Shown one piece after another: positions 56,001 through 64,000 of a stretch of DNA of 64,000 nucleotides. Source of the DNA: Brucella sp. BE17 (lineage in GTDB: Bacteria > Pseudomonadota > Alphaproteobacteria > Rhizobiales > Rhizobiaceae); contig NZ_CP154467.1 of NCBI RefSeq assembly GCF_039545455.1, positions 1,612,001 to 1,676,000 of the forward strand, given 5' to 3'. A model generated the notes under the pieces. It ran no database searches. It worked only from the letters and a program-made list of their open reading frames with translations, and had not been told where the DNA came from. Within the stretch, counting starts at the first letter, position 1. Each line of letters opens with the position of its first letter. Made by a program: the position numbers and the translations under genes.

Positions 56001-56532
56001 GACCACCGCCGCCCCATGAGGCCTTCAACATTAGCGGATACCCGATTTGGGCGGCCAGCTTCTTCACCGTCTCTATATCATCAGGCAGCGGATCGGTGGC
56101 GGGCACGACAGGCACGCCAATTTCGATTGCCAAATTACGCGCCGCCACCTTATTGCCGAGCCTGCGCATGGTATCAGGCTTTGGCCCGATAAAAATAATG
56201 CCGTTTTGAGCACAAGCTTCGGCAAACTCCGGGCTTTCAGACAAAAGTCCATAACCGGGATGGATGGCGTCAGCGCCCGAAAGCTTTGCTACGCGAATGA
56301 TCTCGTCAATAGAGAGGTAGCTTTCAATCGGCCCCAGATCGCGGTCCAGATGTGGTCCGCGTCCAACCTGATAGCTTTCATCGGCCTTGAAGCGATGCAG
56401 GGAAAGTTTGTCTTCCTCAGCCCATATCGCCACCGTTTTAAGACCCAGCTCGTTGGCGGCGCGGAATACGCGGATTGCAATTTCCGACCGGTTGGCGACC
56501 AGAATTTTTCCGATAGGCTTTTTGGAGGACAA
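53059..56532 (-). CDS. pyc: pyruvate carboxylase
   Basis: The biotin enzyme makes oxaloacetate from pyruvate and bicarbonate. The 1157-residue single-chain protein has the biotin carboxylase domain first (KILVANRSEIAIRVFRAA near 9-26, the GGGGRGMR ATP-grasp loop near 166-173). The carboxyltransferase domain follows, from about 550 (LVTDTTMRDGHQS). The C-terminal biotin carrier has AMKMET with the biotinylated lysine near 1122. It refills the TCA cycle when cells grow on sugars or erythritol. It carries its own terminator. Confidence 0.96.
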   Translation of the reverse strand: MSSKKPIGKILVANRSEIAIRVFRAANELGLKTVAIWAEEDKLSLHRFKADESYQVGRGPHLDRDLGPIESYLSIDEIIRVAKLSGADAIHPGYGLLSESPEFAEACAQNGIIFIGPKPDTMRRLGNKVAARNLAIEIGVPVVPATDPLPDDIETVKKLAAQIGYPLMLKASWGGGGRGMRAIRAESDLAREVTEAKREAKAAFGKDEVYLEKLVERARHVEVQILGDTHGNAVHLFERDCSIQRRNQKVVERAPAPYLDDQQRQELASYGLKIANATDYIGAGTVEFLMDADSGKFYFIEVNPRIQVEHTVTEAVTGIDIVKAQIHLLEGAAIGTPESGVPAQEDIRLHGHALQCRITTEDPEQNFIPDYGRIQAYRSAAGFGIRLDGGTAYSGAFITRYYDPLLVKVTASGATPLEAIHRMDRALREFRIRGVATNLTFLEAIINHPKFQSNDYTTRFIDTTPELFEHVKRQDRATKLLTYIADVTVNGHPETKGRATPAKDAAQPRVPWFGDKAIADGTKQLFDKLGPKKFAEWMRNEKRALVTDTTMRDGHQSLLATRMRSYDIARVARSYAQALPNLFSLECWGGATFDVSMRFLTEDPWERLAEVREGAPNLLLQMLLRGANGVGYKSYPDNVVKYFVREAARGGIDLFRVFDSLNWVENMRVSMDAVLEEDKLCEAAICYTGDILNPDRAKYDLKYYVGLAKEVEKAGAHIIALKDMAGLLKPASARVLFKALREETDLPIHFHTHDTSGIAAATVLAAVEAGVDVVDAAMDALSGNTSQPCLGSIVEALKGAERDTELDPESIRRISFYWEAVRNQYAAFESDLKGPASEVYLHEMPGGQFTNLKEQARSLGLETRWHEVAQAYADVNRMFGDIVKVTPSSKVVGDMALMMVSQDLSVADVENPDKDIAFPDSVVSMMRGDLGQPPSGWPKALQKKILKSEKPFTERPGALLARADLDKERKGFEETLERKISDREFASALMYPKVFTDFATAQETYGPTSVLPTPVYFYGLKQEEEVFVDLERGKTLVIVNQAISETDEKGMVTVFFELNGQPRRIKVPNRAKGASGGVKRKVEAGNDNQVGAPMPGVISTVAVTAGQKIAQGDVLLSIEAMKMETAIHAERDGTIAEVLVRPGEQIDAKDLLIVYSE

Positions 56533-56627
56533 GGCAGATCTCCCTTACTGCAATGATAAGTGCAGATTGCTTACCTTGCAAAAAACCAGAGCGCAAACAA
56601 ACAGTGAAACAAAAGAGAGAAAAACAA

Positions 56628-56656
56628 AATGCCCGGCACTAGGCCGGGCATTTTTC
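56628..56656 (-). terminator. Terminator after the liv binding protein gene
   Basis: The stem AATGCCCGGC / GCCGGGCATT (10 bp, 5-nt loop) with T on both sides lies 27 bp after the minus-strand stop. It can act in both directions. Confidence 0.8.
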
Positions 56657-56679
56657 TGAAAATAGGCGCTTACGCAGTT

Positions 56680-57798
56680 TTAATTCTGCTGAACGTAATT
56701 GTATTTTCCTTCAGCATCCTTTTCCCACTTGTACATGACATAGCCTGGAAGCTTGGGATCGCCCTTCTCGTCATAGGACAGATCGCCCAACACGGTCTTG
56801 AACGGACCTTTTTCCTTCAATGCTGTAGCAATTTCCTGCGGATCGTTGCTACCGGCCGCCTTGGCGGCCTGAGCCAGTGACTGCACGGCCGCATAGGTAT
56901 AAAGCGTATAAGCTTCAGGCTCAAAACCCGCATCACGGAATTTCTTTACCAGATCCGCATTATCAGGATTGTTGCGCGGATCGGGGCCAAAGGTATTGAG
57001 CGTACCCTCAACGGCGGGACCGGCAATCGAAGCAAGTTCGTTCGAGACAATGCCATCACCGGAAATGAATTGTGCCTTGACACCCTGATCAGCGAGCTGT
57101 CGGATAATCAGACCCGCTTCGGCGTGCATACCGCCCCAGTAAACAACCGTAATACCGGCCTGCTTGAGCTTGGCGATCAGAGCCGAAAAATCTTTTTCAC
57201 CAACATTGACGCCTTCATAGAGCGCTTCCTTGGCATCAAGCTCGGTGAGCTTCTTGCGGGTTTCATCGGCAAGACCCTGACCATAAGGGGTCTTGTCGTG
57301 AATGATAGCGACCTTTGCATCCTTGAAATTGTCAAAAATGTACTGGCCTGCCACGATGCCCTGCTGATCGTCACGACCGCAAGTACGGAACGTGTTCCAG
57401 AGACCGCGATCAGTATAGACCGGATTTGTCGCACCGGGCGAAATTTCCAGAATACCGTTCTCGGCGTAAACGTCCGATACCGGGATCGTGACGCCCGAGT
57501 TGAAGTGCCCGATGACATATTTCACGCCGTCGGCGGCAAACTTATTGGCAACCGAAATGCCCTGCTTTGGATCGGACACGTCGTCACCAAGCGTGATGGC
57601 AATCTTTTCGCCATTGATGCCACCGGCATCATTTATTTCCTTGATCGCCTCTTCAGCGCCGCGCTTGATCTGTGCACCATACACGGCGTTTGGCCCCGTC
57701 AAAGGCGCACCAATACCAAGAAGCACATCAGCCCAAGCCGTTCCACCAAAAGAAACGAGAGCAGCCAGCGCTACACCAGAAAAAAGAGATTTCTTCAT
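56680..57798 (-). CDS. livK: branched-chain amino acid ABC transporter, periplasmic binding protein
   Basis: The 372-residue protein has a signal peptide (about 1-23, ending GTAWA-DV), then the LIV-binding domain with [14 protein letters not shown] near 27-40. It captures leucine, isoleucine, valine or related amino acids in the periplasm. The ATG at 57798 is preceded by GGGAG. It is separated from the upstream DUF6867 gene by 147 bp of AT-rich DNA, so it probably has its own promoter as well, which would allow higher expression than the membrane parts. Confidence 0.9.
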   Translation of the reverse strand: MKKSLFSGVALAALVSFGGTAWADVLLGIGAPLTGPNAVYGAQIKRGAEEAIKEINDAGGINGEKIAITLGDDVSDPKQGISVANKFAADGVKYVIGHFNSGVTIPVSDVYAENGILEISPGATNPVYTDRGLWNTFRTCGRDDQQGIVAGQYIFDNFKDAKVAIIHDKTPYGQGLADETRKKLTELDAKEALYEGVNVGEKDFSALIAKLKQAGITVVYWGGMHAEAGLIIRQLADQGVKAQFISGDGIVSNELASIAGPAVEGTLNTFGPDPRNNPDNADLVKKFRDAGFEPEAYTLYTYAAVQSLAQAAKAAGSNDPQEIATALKEKGPFKTVLGDLSYDEKGDPKLPGYVMYKWEKDAEGKYNYVQQN

Positions 57799-57945
57799 TT
57801 TTGGAACTCCCACAATTATATTTACCCCGAAACGACGTTCTTCATCGCTTATTATCTTGCCGATTACTCAGCAATATCTACGTTGAACCCTAACACTGTC
57901 AACGTAATCTTTATAAAGCATCGCACTATTTTTGCGATACTTGAA

Positions 57946-58290
57946 CTATTTCGCTTTCCAGCTCAAAGGCGTGGCTTTCTCATACAGCCAGCTATACTGG
58001 CGCACCATCTGCTTGGTGCGGGTGTAGCGAAAGCCGAGCGTGCCAATGATCATCAGGACGAGCGTATCGATCACGTAGTAGTGCATCGACAAAAGTGTGC
58101 CGCCAAACAGCGCATAATGGATGAAACGGACCGCTGCCCCGAGCGGAATCATATAAGCCAGCAAAATCGCATAGCTGCGCCATGTCGATGCGCAGGCTCG
58201 TCCCGTCATCCATGCAGCCCACCCACCCAGCAGGCAGGTGATAAGAAAAAACAGCCAGAATGACGGCTCTTCATAAAGAATACCCTGCAT
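57946..58290 (-). CDS. DUF6867 family membrane protein
   Basis: The 114-residue protein has about three membrane spans and ends in a short basic segment (RTKQMVRQYSWLYEK). The DUF6867 family is found inside liv operons of Rhizobiales, between the ATPase and the binding-protein genes, as here. Its role in transport is not known. The gene begins 12 bp after the livF stop. Confidence 0.75.
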   Translation of the reverse strand: MQGILYEEPSFWLFFLITCLLGGWAAWMTGRACASTWRSYAILLAYMIPLGAAVRFIHYALFGGTLLSMHYYVIDTLVLMIIGTLGFRYTRTKQMVRQYSWLYEKATPLSWKAK

Positions 58291-58302
58291 TTCGTTCTCC
58301 CT

Positions 58303-59046
58303 TTAATGCCTTCCGCCTTCGAGATAGGCAGCGCGCACTTCTGGATTAGCGAGAAGATCACGTCCCGTGCCGCTCATGGTAATCGAACCGTTGACCATAA
58401 CATAGCCGCGATCCGCCAGTTTCAATGCGCCAAAGGCGTTCTGCTCGACAAGGAACACCGTCAGCCCCTGGGTCTTGTTCAGCTCCTTGATCGCCTCGAA
58501 AATCTGCTTCACGATCAGCGGTGCAAGACCAAGCGATGGCTCATCGAGCAACAGTAGCTTCGGACGGGCCATCAACGCGCGGGCAATTGCCAGCATCTGC
58601 TGCTCACCACCTGAGAGCGTTCCACCGCGCTGACTGACGCGTTCCTTCAGACGTGGGAACAAATCAAACATCAGTTCAACATCGGCATCGAAATAGTGCT
58701 GGTTATCGAGGCTAGCCCCCATCTGGAGATTTTCCATCACGGTCATGCGTGGAAAAATGCGACGCCCTTCCGGAGACTGCGCGATCCGCAGCTTTGCAAT
58801 CTCATGCGGCGGCATGGCGGTAATGTCTTTGCCGTTGAAGACAATGCGGCCAGTGCGTGCGCGCGGTGATCCGAAGATGGTCATCATCAGAGTCGATTTA
58901 CCGGCACCATTCGCACCGATCAGCGCCACGATTTCACCCTCGTCAACACTCAGATCAATACCCTTGAGCGCGCAGATATTGCCGTAATAGGTTTCGACCT
59001 TTTCAACGGCCAGAAGCGGTTGTTTCTTGTCACGTTCAGCCTGCAT
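58303..59046 (-). CDS. livF: branched-chain amino acid ABC transporter ATPase LivF
   Basis: The 247-residue ATPase has Walker A GANGAGKST near 42-50, the signature LSGGEQQML near 143-151 and Walker B LLLLDEPSLGLAP near 163-175, the LivF pattern. The ATG at 59046 overlaps the livG stop by one base (TGATG). GGAAGG six bases upstream supports the ATG over the GTG one codon before it. Confidence 0.92.
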   Translation of the reverse strand: MQAERDKKQPLLAVEKVETYYGNICALKGIDLSVDEGEIVALIGANGAGKSTLMMTIFGSPRARTGRIVFNGKDITAMPPHEIAKLRIAQSPEGRRIFPRMTVMENLQMGASLDNQHYFDADVELMFDLFPRLKERVSQRGGTLSGGEQQMLAIARALMARPKLLLLDEPSLGLAPLIVKQIFEAIKELNKTQGLTVFLVEQNAFGALKLADRGYVMVNGSITMSGTGRDLLANPEVRAAYLEGGRH

Positions 59047-60029
59047 CACTCGCCTTCCTTCTTCGGCGTGGCCGGAGCTTCGGCGCTCTTTTCCGCGTCT
59101 TCTTCTTCGATGGCTTCTTCGGCCAGTTGCGTGGCTATGAAGTCCGCCGGATCGCCCGTGCCGGGTTTATCGGCCTCCTCGATCAACTCGGCGATTTCGT
59201 CATCGTCGACGCCCAGATAGGCCGCAATCACACGCGGGTCGTTCTTCACCTCTTCCGGTGTACCATCGGAGATCTTGGTGCCATATTCCAGCACGATGAC
59301 ATGGTCGGAGATTTCCATAACCACCGACATGTCATGCTCAATGAGCAGGATCGACGTTCCCGTTTCCTTGCTGATATCAAGCAGCAGCCTGTTGAGCTCG
59401 GACGATTCGCGCGGATTGAGACCGGCTGCCGGTTCGTCGAGACACAGGATTTCTGGCTCTGTGCACATGGCTCGCGCTATCTCAAGCCGGCGCTGATCGC
59501 CATAGGGAAGATCGCCGGCAGGATCATCCGCACGATGGATCAGATTGATCTTCTCCAGCCAGAAACGCGCTTTCTCGATTGCCTCACGCGCTGCCGCTTT
59601 ATAACCGGGCAGCCCCAGAAGCCCCAGAACAGTGAAACCGGAAGAACGCATCAGTGTATTATGCTGGGCGACCAGCAGGTTTTCCAGAACGGTCAGACCC
59701 GAGAAGAGGCGGATATTCTGGAAGGTACGCGCCACTTTGGCATGGCGGGTGATCTTGAAATCAGGCAGTCGCTCCAGAAGAAACTGTTCACCCGTCTGCC
59801 GGTGCATCGTCAGCATGCCGCCCGTTGGCTTATAAAAACCGGTGATGCAGTTGAACACGGTTGTCTTGCCCGCGCCATTGGGTCCAATAAGCGCCGTGAT
59901 TTCACCGCGCCGGACATCGAAGCTCAGGTCGTTGATGGCGACAAGGCCGCCGAAGCGCATCGACAGATGCTCGACCTGAAGGATCACGTTTTTCTGGGCA
60001 TTATCGGGCATAATATGCGTCTCTACCAT
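59046..60029 (-). CDS. livG: branched-chain amino acid ABC transporter ATPase LivG, long acidic tail
   Basis: The 327-residue ATPase has Walker A GPNGAGKTT near 48-56, the characteristic LivG insertion with RTFQNIRLF near 100-108, and Walker B EILCLDEPAAGLNP near 191-204. The C-terminal tail (about 275-327) is very acidic, with runs of E, D and A. This is longer than the usual LivG of about 255-260 residues. The start overlaps the livM stop by one base. Confidence 0.9.
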   Translation of the reverse strand: MVETHIMPDNAQKNVILQVEHLSMRFGGLVAINDLSFDVRRGEITALIGPNGAGKTTVFNCITGFYKPTGGMLTMHRQTGEQFLLERLPDFKITRHAKVARTFQNIRLFSGLTVLENLLVAQHNTLMRSSGFTVLGLLGLPGYKAAAREAIEKARFWLEKINLIHRADDPAGDLPYGDQRRLEIARAMCTEPEILCLDEPAAGLNPRESSELNRLLLDISKETGTSILLIEHDMSVVMEISDHVIVLEYGTKISDGTPEEVKNDPRVIAAYLGVDDDEIAELIEEADKPGTGDPADFIATQLAEEAIEEEDAEKSAEAPATPKKEGE

Positions 60030-61408
60030 CAGCCATGCCCTTCCTTGGTAAAGGCACCCGAAACCATCTTCCTCTTGTTGAGGAAAGCGCTCGGCTCCCG
60101 GCTTCCGACAAATCCACGCGGTTTCCAGACCATGACCACGACCATGGCAAGACCGAAGATAAGCATACGGTAAAGCTCTGGTGTGAAATCAGCCCCGAAA
60201 ATCGCCTTCAGGAAGCCCATTTCACGCAGGATTTCCGTCCCACCCACCATGACAATGGCGGCGATTGCGATACCGACCAGTGATCCCATTCCACCTAGAA
60301 CGACAATCGCGAGAATGACTGCCGATTCAAGGAAAACGAAGGATTCGGGACTAACGAAGCCCTGGCGTGCGGCAAAGAACGAGCCCGCAAACCCGCCAAA
60401 CATCGCGCCGGTGGCAAAAGCCGTCAGCTTGGTGGTGGTGGTGTTGATGCCAAGCGACCGGCAGGCAATTTCATCTTCACGCAACGCCTCCCATGCCCGC
60501 CCAACGGGCATGCGCCGCATACGGATGGTCACCCATGCCGTCAGCAACGCCAGCAAGAGAATGATGTAATACAGGAAGAATTTATAGTGCGCGGGAGAGA
60601 AGGCCAGTCCCATCGTGGCAGCAAAGCCATCCTTGCTGGCATTGAAGGGCAATCCGAAGAAGGTCGCCTTTGCAATGCCCGAAACACCAAATGTACCTCT
60701 GGTAACATCGGTCCAGTTTATGAGCACGAGACGGATAATTTCACCAAACGCCAACGTGACGATGGCAAGATAGTCACCGCGCAAACGCAGCACCGGAAAT
60801 CCAAGGATCACCCCCCATGTCGCGGCCAGAATGCCGGCGAGCGGCAGCAAAATCCAGAAGGACAGGCCGAAATAGGTCGATAACAGAGCATAGGAATATG
60901 CACCGACCGCATAGAAGGCTACATAACCGAGATCAAGGAGTCCGGCGAGGCCGACAACGATGTTCAGCCCCCAGGCAAGCATCACATAGATGAGAATCTG
61001 GACGCCAAAATTATCGACCCATTTGAGCGACCCTTGCCAACCCAGCGTCATGACGATCAGGATTGGGTAGGCGAAAAGAAAAGCGACACCCAGCTTGGAG
61101 AAATGGGTCACGAAAAAGGGTTGCTCTACGGCGGCAGATGCGGGCTCGCGACTTTTGGCAAGCTTGCGCTCTTCGAGCGCAGGCTGCACCCAAGCAATGA
61201 AGGTGAAGCGTCCCAGCGCGGCTAAAGCGACCATCACCGCCAGCGCAATCGGGCGCTGCTGCAGCACAAGTGCATTGTTGATATTCTGATCGGTCTTGAA
61301 ACCGACAATGAGAATGAAGAGTCCCAGAGCCAGAAGACCGGCTATTATTCCCTCGCGGATGGCCCGGCCATAAAGGGAATCCGGGCGTGAACTCGACTGT
61401 ACAGCCAT
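60029..61408 (-). CDS. livM: branched-chain amino acid ABC transporter permease LivM
   Basis: The 459-residue membrane protein has about ten to eleven spans. The N-terminal 130 residues form two extra spans and a loop before the LivM core, which starts around [14 protein letters not shown]. The core has [28 protein letters not shown] near 155-182 (the motif is split by spans) and the cytoplasmic EAA-like [20 protein letters not shown] near 310-329. It is 2 bp after the livH stop. Confidence 0.9.
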   Translation of the reverse strand: MAVQSSSRPDSLYGRAIREGIIAGLLALGLFILIVGFKTDQNINNALVLQQRPIALAVMVALAALGRFTFIAWVQPALEERKLAKSREPASAAVEQPFFVTHFSKLGVAFLFAYPILIVMTLGWQGSLKWVDNFGVQILIYVMLAWGLNIVVGLAGLLDLGYVAFYAVGAYSYALLSTYFGLSFWILLPLAGILAATWGVILGFPVLRLRGDYLAIVTLAFGEIIRLVLINWTDVTRGTFGVSGIAKATFFGLPFNASKDGFAATMGLAFSPAHYKFFLYYIILLLALLTAWVTIRMRRMPVGRAWEALREDEIACRSLGINTTTTKLTAFATGAMFGGFAGSFFAARQGFVSPESFVFLESAVILAIVVLGGMGSLVGIAIAAIVMVGGTEILREMGFLKAIFGADFTPELYRMLIFGLAMVVVMVWKPRGFVGSREPSAFLNKRKMVSGAFTKEGHG

Positions 61409-61410
61409 GA

Positions 61411-62319
61411 TTACACCTTTTCGACTTCAGGACGGCCAAGAATGCCGGATGGCATGAAGATCAGCACGATAGCCAGAATAGAGAACGCAGCGACATCCTT
61501 GTAGTCAATCGTGAAATAGGCCGACCACAATGCTTCGATAAGCCCGATCAAAAGTCCACCAACGACTGCGCCCGGAAGCGACCCGATACCGCCTAGAACC
61601 GCAGCAGTGAAGGCTTTCACGCCAGGTATGAACCCGTCCGCAAAAGAAATCACCCCGTAGAAGGACAGGTACAGCGTACCGGCAACGGCGGCCAGCATGG
61701 CCCCCATCACGAAGGTCAGCGAAATAACGCGATCAACATTGATGCCAAGCAGCGCCGCCATCTTGCGGTCCTGCTCGCAGGCGCGCTGTGCACGGCCAAG
61801 CGAGGTCCGATTGACGATATACCAGAAGAGCGTGAGCAATACCGCCGTAACCACGATGACCACGACCTGCTTGAGCGAAATCGTCACGCCGGTCCCAAAT
61901 AGATTATAGGAACCGCTCAGAAGCTGTGGAACCGGCTTGTTGCGCGGCCCTTGCGTCACCTGAACAAAATTCGACAAAGCAATAGACATGCCGATCGCCG
62001 TAATCAGCGGTGCAAGCCTGAACGAACCGCGCAACGGCCGATAAGCCACGCGCTCGATCGTCCAGCTCCACAATCCCGTCAGCATCATCGCCACGATCAT
62101 CATCAGGAAGAGCATAAGTGCTATCGGCAGAAGTCCGATAAATGTCGTAATGATCAAAAAGACAATCAGCGCCATGAAAGCGCCGAGCATGAAGACATCA
62201 CCGTGGGAAAAGTTGATCATCCCGATGATGCCGTAAACCATCGTATAGCCGATGGCGATCAAGCCATAGATCGAACCGAGCGCGAGCCCGTTGATCACCT
62301 GCTGGAAGAAATATTCCAT
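61411..62319 (-). CDS. livH: branched-chain amino acid ABC transporter permease LivH
   Basis: The 302-residue permease has about eight spans. The LivH pattern is seen as [20 protein letters not shown] near 11-30 (INFSHGD follows near 36-42) and the cytoplasmic [18 protein letters not shown] near 181-198. It is the first gene of the liv unit on the minus strand. The promoter should lie in the 294-bp gap that separates it from prpA. Confidence 0.92.
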   Translation of the reverse strand: MEYFFQQVINGLALGSIYGLIAIGYTMVYGIIGMINFSHGDVFMLGAFMALIVFLIITTFIGLLPIALMLFLMMIVAMMLTGLWSWTIERVAYRPLRGSFRLAPLITAIGMSIALSNFVQVTQGPRNKPVPQLLSGSYNLFGTGVTISLKQVVVIVVTAVLLTLFWYIVNRTSLGRAQRACEQDRKMAALLGINVDRVISLTFVMGAMLAAVAGTLYLSFYGVISFADGFIPGVKAFTAAVLGGIGSLPGAVVGGLLIGLIEALWSAYFTIDYKDVAAFSILAIVLIFMPSGILGRPEVEKV

Positions 62320-62613
62320 CGATTAGCCACCCATTTTACACCCCGGGATGTTTATCGCGCATCTTTATTTCGCGCACCATCATTTTTTTCCCGGAAGATT
62401 ACACCTAACGGCTGCGCCAAGGAATGCAAGCCTCTTTGTCTTAGACAAAAGGCTAAACGCGACCCTCGCCCACAAACCAGTCATGTTCACTAATAAATGC
62501 CCTGTATATGCTCTTTTCTCCTATTAGAAGCATCTTTTCCCACATTTTCCCCAAAGCTCGAAAAGCTGAATTTTAGGGTGTCGGCACATCTTTGCGCAAC
62601 CGTACCCGTTTTG
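62320..62613 (-). other. liv operon promoter region
   Basis: This 294-bp gap lies between prpA and livH on the same strand. It should hold the livH promoter and the prpA 3' end. No clear terminator or consensus promoter was picked out by eye. Confidence 0.35.
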
Positions 62614-63615
62614 CTAAGCGACCGTAAACCCATGTGCGAAAGGATCACGGTCATCAATGAAGATTGTATTATATCCGGTCATCCGCGCCCAGCCTGCAAT
62701 TGACGGGATGATGGCGGGCTTGCCGGCGACTTCCGCTGACCGCTCAACCCGTCCATGAAAAAGGGAGCCGATGATCGATTCGTGTACGAAATCATCTCCG
62801 GGCTTCAGTTTTCCTTTGGCTGCAAGTTGCGCCATACGGGCCGAAGTGCCAGTACCGCACGGCGAGCGGTCGATGGCTTTGTCGCCATAGAAGACCGCGT
62901 TGCGCGCATGCGCTTCAGGTTTTGTCGGCTTTCCCGTCCACAGGATGTGCGTCAGACGATTGATATCGCTGAGCTCAGGATGTTGAAACTTGTATTTCTC
63001 GTTCAGGCGCTGACGCAGGATTGGACTCCAGCCGATCAATTGCAGCGCGGAATAATCTTGCATGTCGGTGTAATTTTCTTGGCGCTCGACAATCGCATAG
63101 AAATTGCCGCCGTAGGAGACATCCACCTTGAGCGGCCCTAGATCAGGGCATTCCACCTCAAGCGCTTCTGCATAAAGAAAAGCTGGAACATTGGTCAGGC
63201 GAACGCGCTCTACATATTGCCCTTCTTGTTCATACTCTATGGCAACCAGACCGGCAGGCGTTTCAAGATTGAGCTTGCCCGGCGTCTTCGGTGTTATCAA
63301 CCCCTGCTCTATGGCCATCGTAACCGTGCCTATGGTTCCATGGCCGCACATGGGCAGACAGCCTGACGTTTCGATAAACAGCACCGCGACGTCGCAATCA
63401 GGCCGCGTCGGTGGATAGAGGATCGAGCCGGACATCATGTCATGGCCGCGCGGCTCGAACATCAAACCGGTTCTGATCCAGTCATATTCGCGCAAAAAAT
63501 GGGCACGCTTTTCCATCATGTTCGAGCCGACAAGGTTCGGGCCACCACCCGCAACAAGGCGCACGGGATTGCCGCAGGTGTGTCCGTCGACGCAGAAAAA
63601 AGAATGCTTTGCCAT
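62614..63615 (-). CDS. prpA: proline racemase / hydroxyproline 2-epimerase PrpA
   Basis: The 333-residue PLP-independent enzyme has both catalytic cysteines: Cys90 in LPMCGHG and Cys253 in DRSPCGTGTSA. The HTCGNPVRLV segment near 12-21 is also present. In Brucella this family member is known as PrpA, a B-cell mitogen and virulence factor. Biochemical work indicates hydroxyproline epimerisation rather than proline racemisation. The ATG at 63615 is chosen over an upstream TTG. The gene starts 5 bp after the stop of the oxidase gene, so the two are co-transcribed. Confidence 0.9.
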   Translation of the reverse strand: MAKHSFFCVDGHTCGNPVRLVAGGGPNLVGSNMMEKRAHFLREYDWIRTGLMFEPRGHDMMSGSILYPPTRPDCDVAVLFIETSGCLPMCGHGTIGTVTMAIEQGLITPKTPGKLNLETPAGLVAIEYEQEGQYVERVRLTNVPAFLYAEALEVECPDLGPLKVDVSYGGNFYAIVERQENYTDMQDYSALQLIGWSPILRQRLNEKYKFQHPELSDINRLTHILWTGKPTKPEAHARNAVFYGDKAIDRSPCGTGTSARMAQLAAKGKLKPGDDFVHESIIGSLFHGRVERSAEVAGKPAIIPSIAGWARMTGYNTIFIDDRDPFAHGFTVA

Positions 63616-63620
63616 GATGG

Positions 63621-64000
63621 TCAATTCCGAAAACGTTGTGGCTTGAATGGTTCGATATCGATGGCAGGCTTTTCCTGCAAGACCAGATCACGGATGATCC
63701 GCCCCGTTGCTGCTGCCTGAGTCAGACCGAGATGGCCATGACCAAACCCGTAATAAAGATTGCCACCGGCGCTCGCACGACCAATGACCGGCAGGGAATC
63801 AGGCATGGATGGGCGATATCCCATCCATTGCCGCCCACCTTCCGTCTTGAGGCCAGGAAGGAACATCGACGCCTTTTTCAACATCGCTTTTGAGCGGGCA
63901 TAATTGGGCGGCAGTTTCAGCCCACCAAATTCCACAGCACCCCCGACCCGCAATCCTGTCGTCAGCGGTGTAATGACGAAGCCGTGCCCCGGAAAGGTCA
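63621..64000 (-). CDS. FAD-dependent D-amino-acid oxidase/dehydrogenase (3' part)
   Basis: The frame is open to the window edge, so the 5' part is outside. The last 125 residues show the C-terminal DAO domain: TTGLRVGGAVEFGG, RQWMGYRPSMPDSLPVIG, and YYGFGHGHLGLTQAAATGR, the FAD-binding end of the glycine oxidase/DAO superfamily. In hydroxyproline clusters such enzymes oxidise cis-4-hydroxy-D-proline, the product of the epimerase encoded next. The substrate here is inferred from that neighbour. Confidence 0.85.
   Translation of the reverse strand, partial: TFPGHGFVITPLTTGLRVGGAVEFGGLKLPPNYARSKAMLKKASMFLPGLKTEGGRQWMGYRPSMPDSLPVIGRASAGGNLYYGFGHGHLGLTQAAATGRIIRDLVLQEKPAIDIEPFKPQRFRN

Overview
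The window reads as a stretch of the main chromosome of a Brucella-like alphaproteobacterium (order Hyphomicrobiales; Brucella, including former Ochrobactrum). The inference rests on gene content and order: class I aldolase close to tkt-gap-pgk, 6S RNA beside zapA and 5-formyl-THF cyclo-ligase, small families typical of alphaproteobacteria (DUF1013/TrcR, DUF2312/GapR, DUF1192, DUF465, DUF4164, DUF1127, DUF6867), an RpoH2-type sigma factor, the prpA proline racemase/hydroxyproline epimerase, and short palindromic repeats of the kind scattered through Rhizobiales genomes. No rRNA, tRNA, CRISPR array, prophage or insertion sequence is visible. This is mostly core chromosome.

Layout. 0-4.9 kb: DUF1284 protein, then a minus-strand block of DUF4164, zapA, 6S RNA, an SRPBCC membrane protein, 5-formyl-THF cyclo-ligase, a YmdB-type phosphodiesterase and TerC. 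5.2-12.1 kb: central carbon genes tkt, gap, pgk and class I fba, each ending in a clear hairpin, with a convergent periplasmic sugar dehydrogenase between pgk and fba. 12.2-20.3 kb: accessory metabolism and regulation (prpE-like synthetase, SDR, DUF1127, WYL regulator, TrcR-like regulator, quinone oxidoreductase, DUF1192, MFS transporter). 20.4-31.4 kb: two DUF465 proteins, purEK, the 41-aa rpmJ, a TPR protein, DUF1036-pyk, an N-formylglutamate amidohydrolase-like protein, gapR, an aldo/keto reductase, an ABC-F ATPase, a glycine-zipper lipoprotein and thiamine pyrophosphokinase. 31.5-37.5 kb: a TPP riboswitch followed by overlapping thiBPQ, an M48/LysM lipoprotein protease and a MOSC protein. 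37.6-44.3 kb: a minus-strand stress and information block (rpoH, CarD, 7Fe ferredoxin, S4 protein, Suv3-like RNA helicase). 45-56.5 kb: thiolase, GlcG-like protein, rpmF, mtgA, ispA, ispG, MFS, DeoR regulator and pyruvate carboxylase. 56.6-64 kb: the branched-chain amino-acid transporter livHMGF-DUF6867-livK, then prpA and the 3' part of a D-amino-acid oxidase.

How the genes fit together. tkt, gap, pgk, fba, pyk and pyc cover most of lower glycolysis, the pentose phosphate link and anaplerosis. purEK, thiBPQ/thiN, ispA and ispG supply purines, thiamine and isoprenoids. TrcR, GapR and CarD are global regulators, and the rpoH block looks stress-related. The liv transporter, prpA and the oxidase suggest amino-acid or hydroxyproline use.

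The most unusual thing seen is in the 750-bp gap between the RNA helicase and the thiolase (44274-45023). It holds two copies of a 72-bp module with identical internal spacing, phased GANTC sites 11 bp apart, a different hairpin after each copy, and a second paired motif further on. Also notable are a zapA that seems to start at AUA, a repeat that codes for the C-terminus of a DUF1127 protein, and a promoter-hairpin leader before rpmJ.
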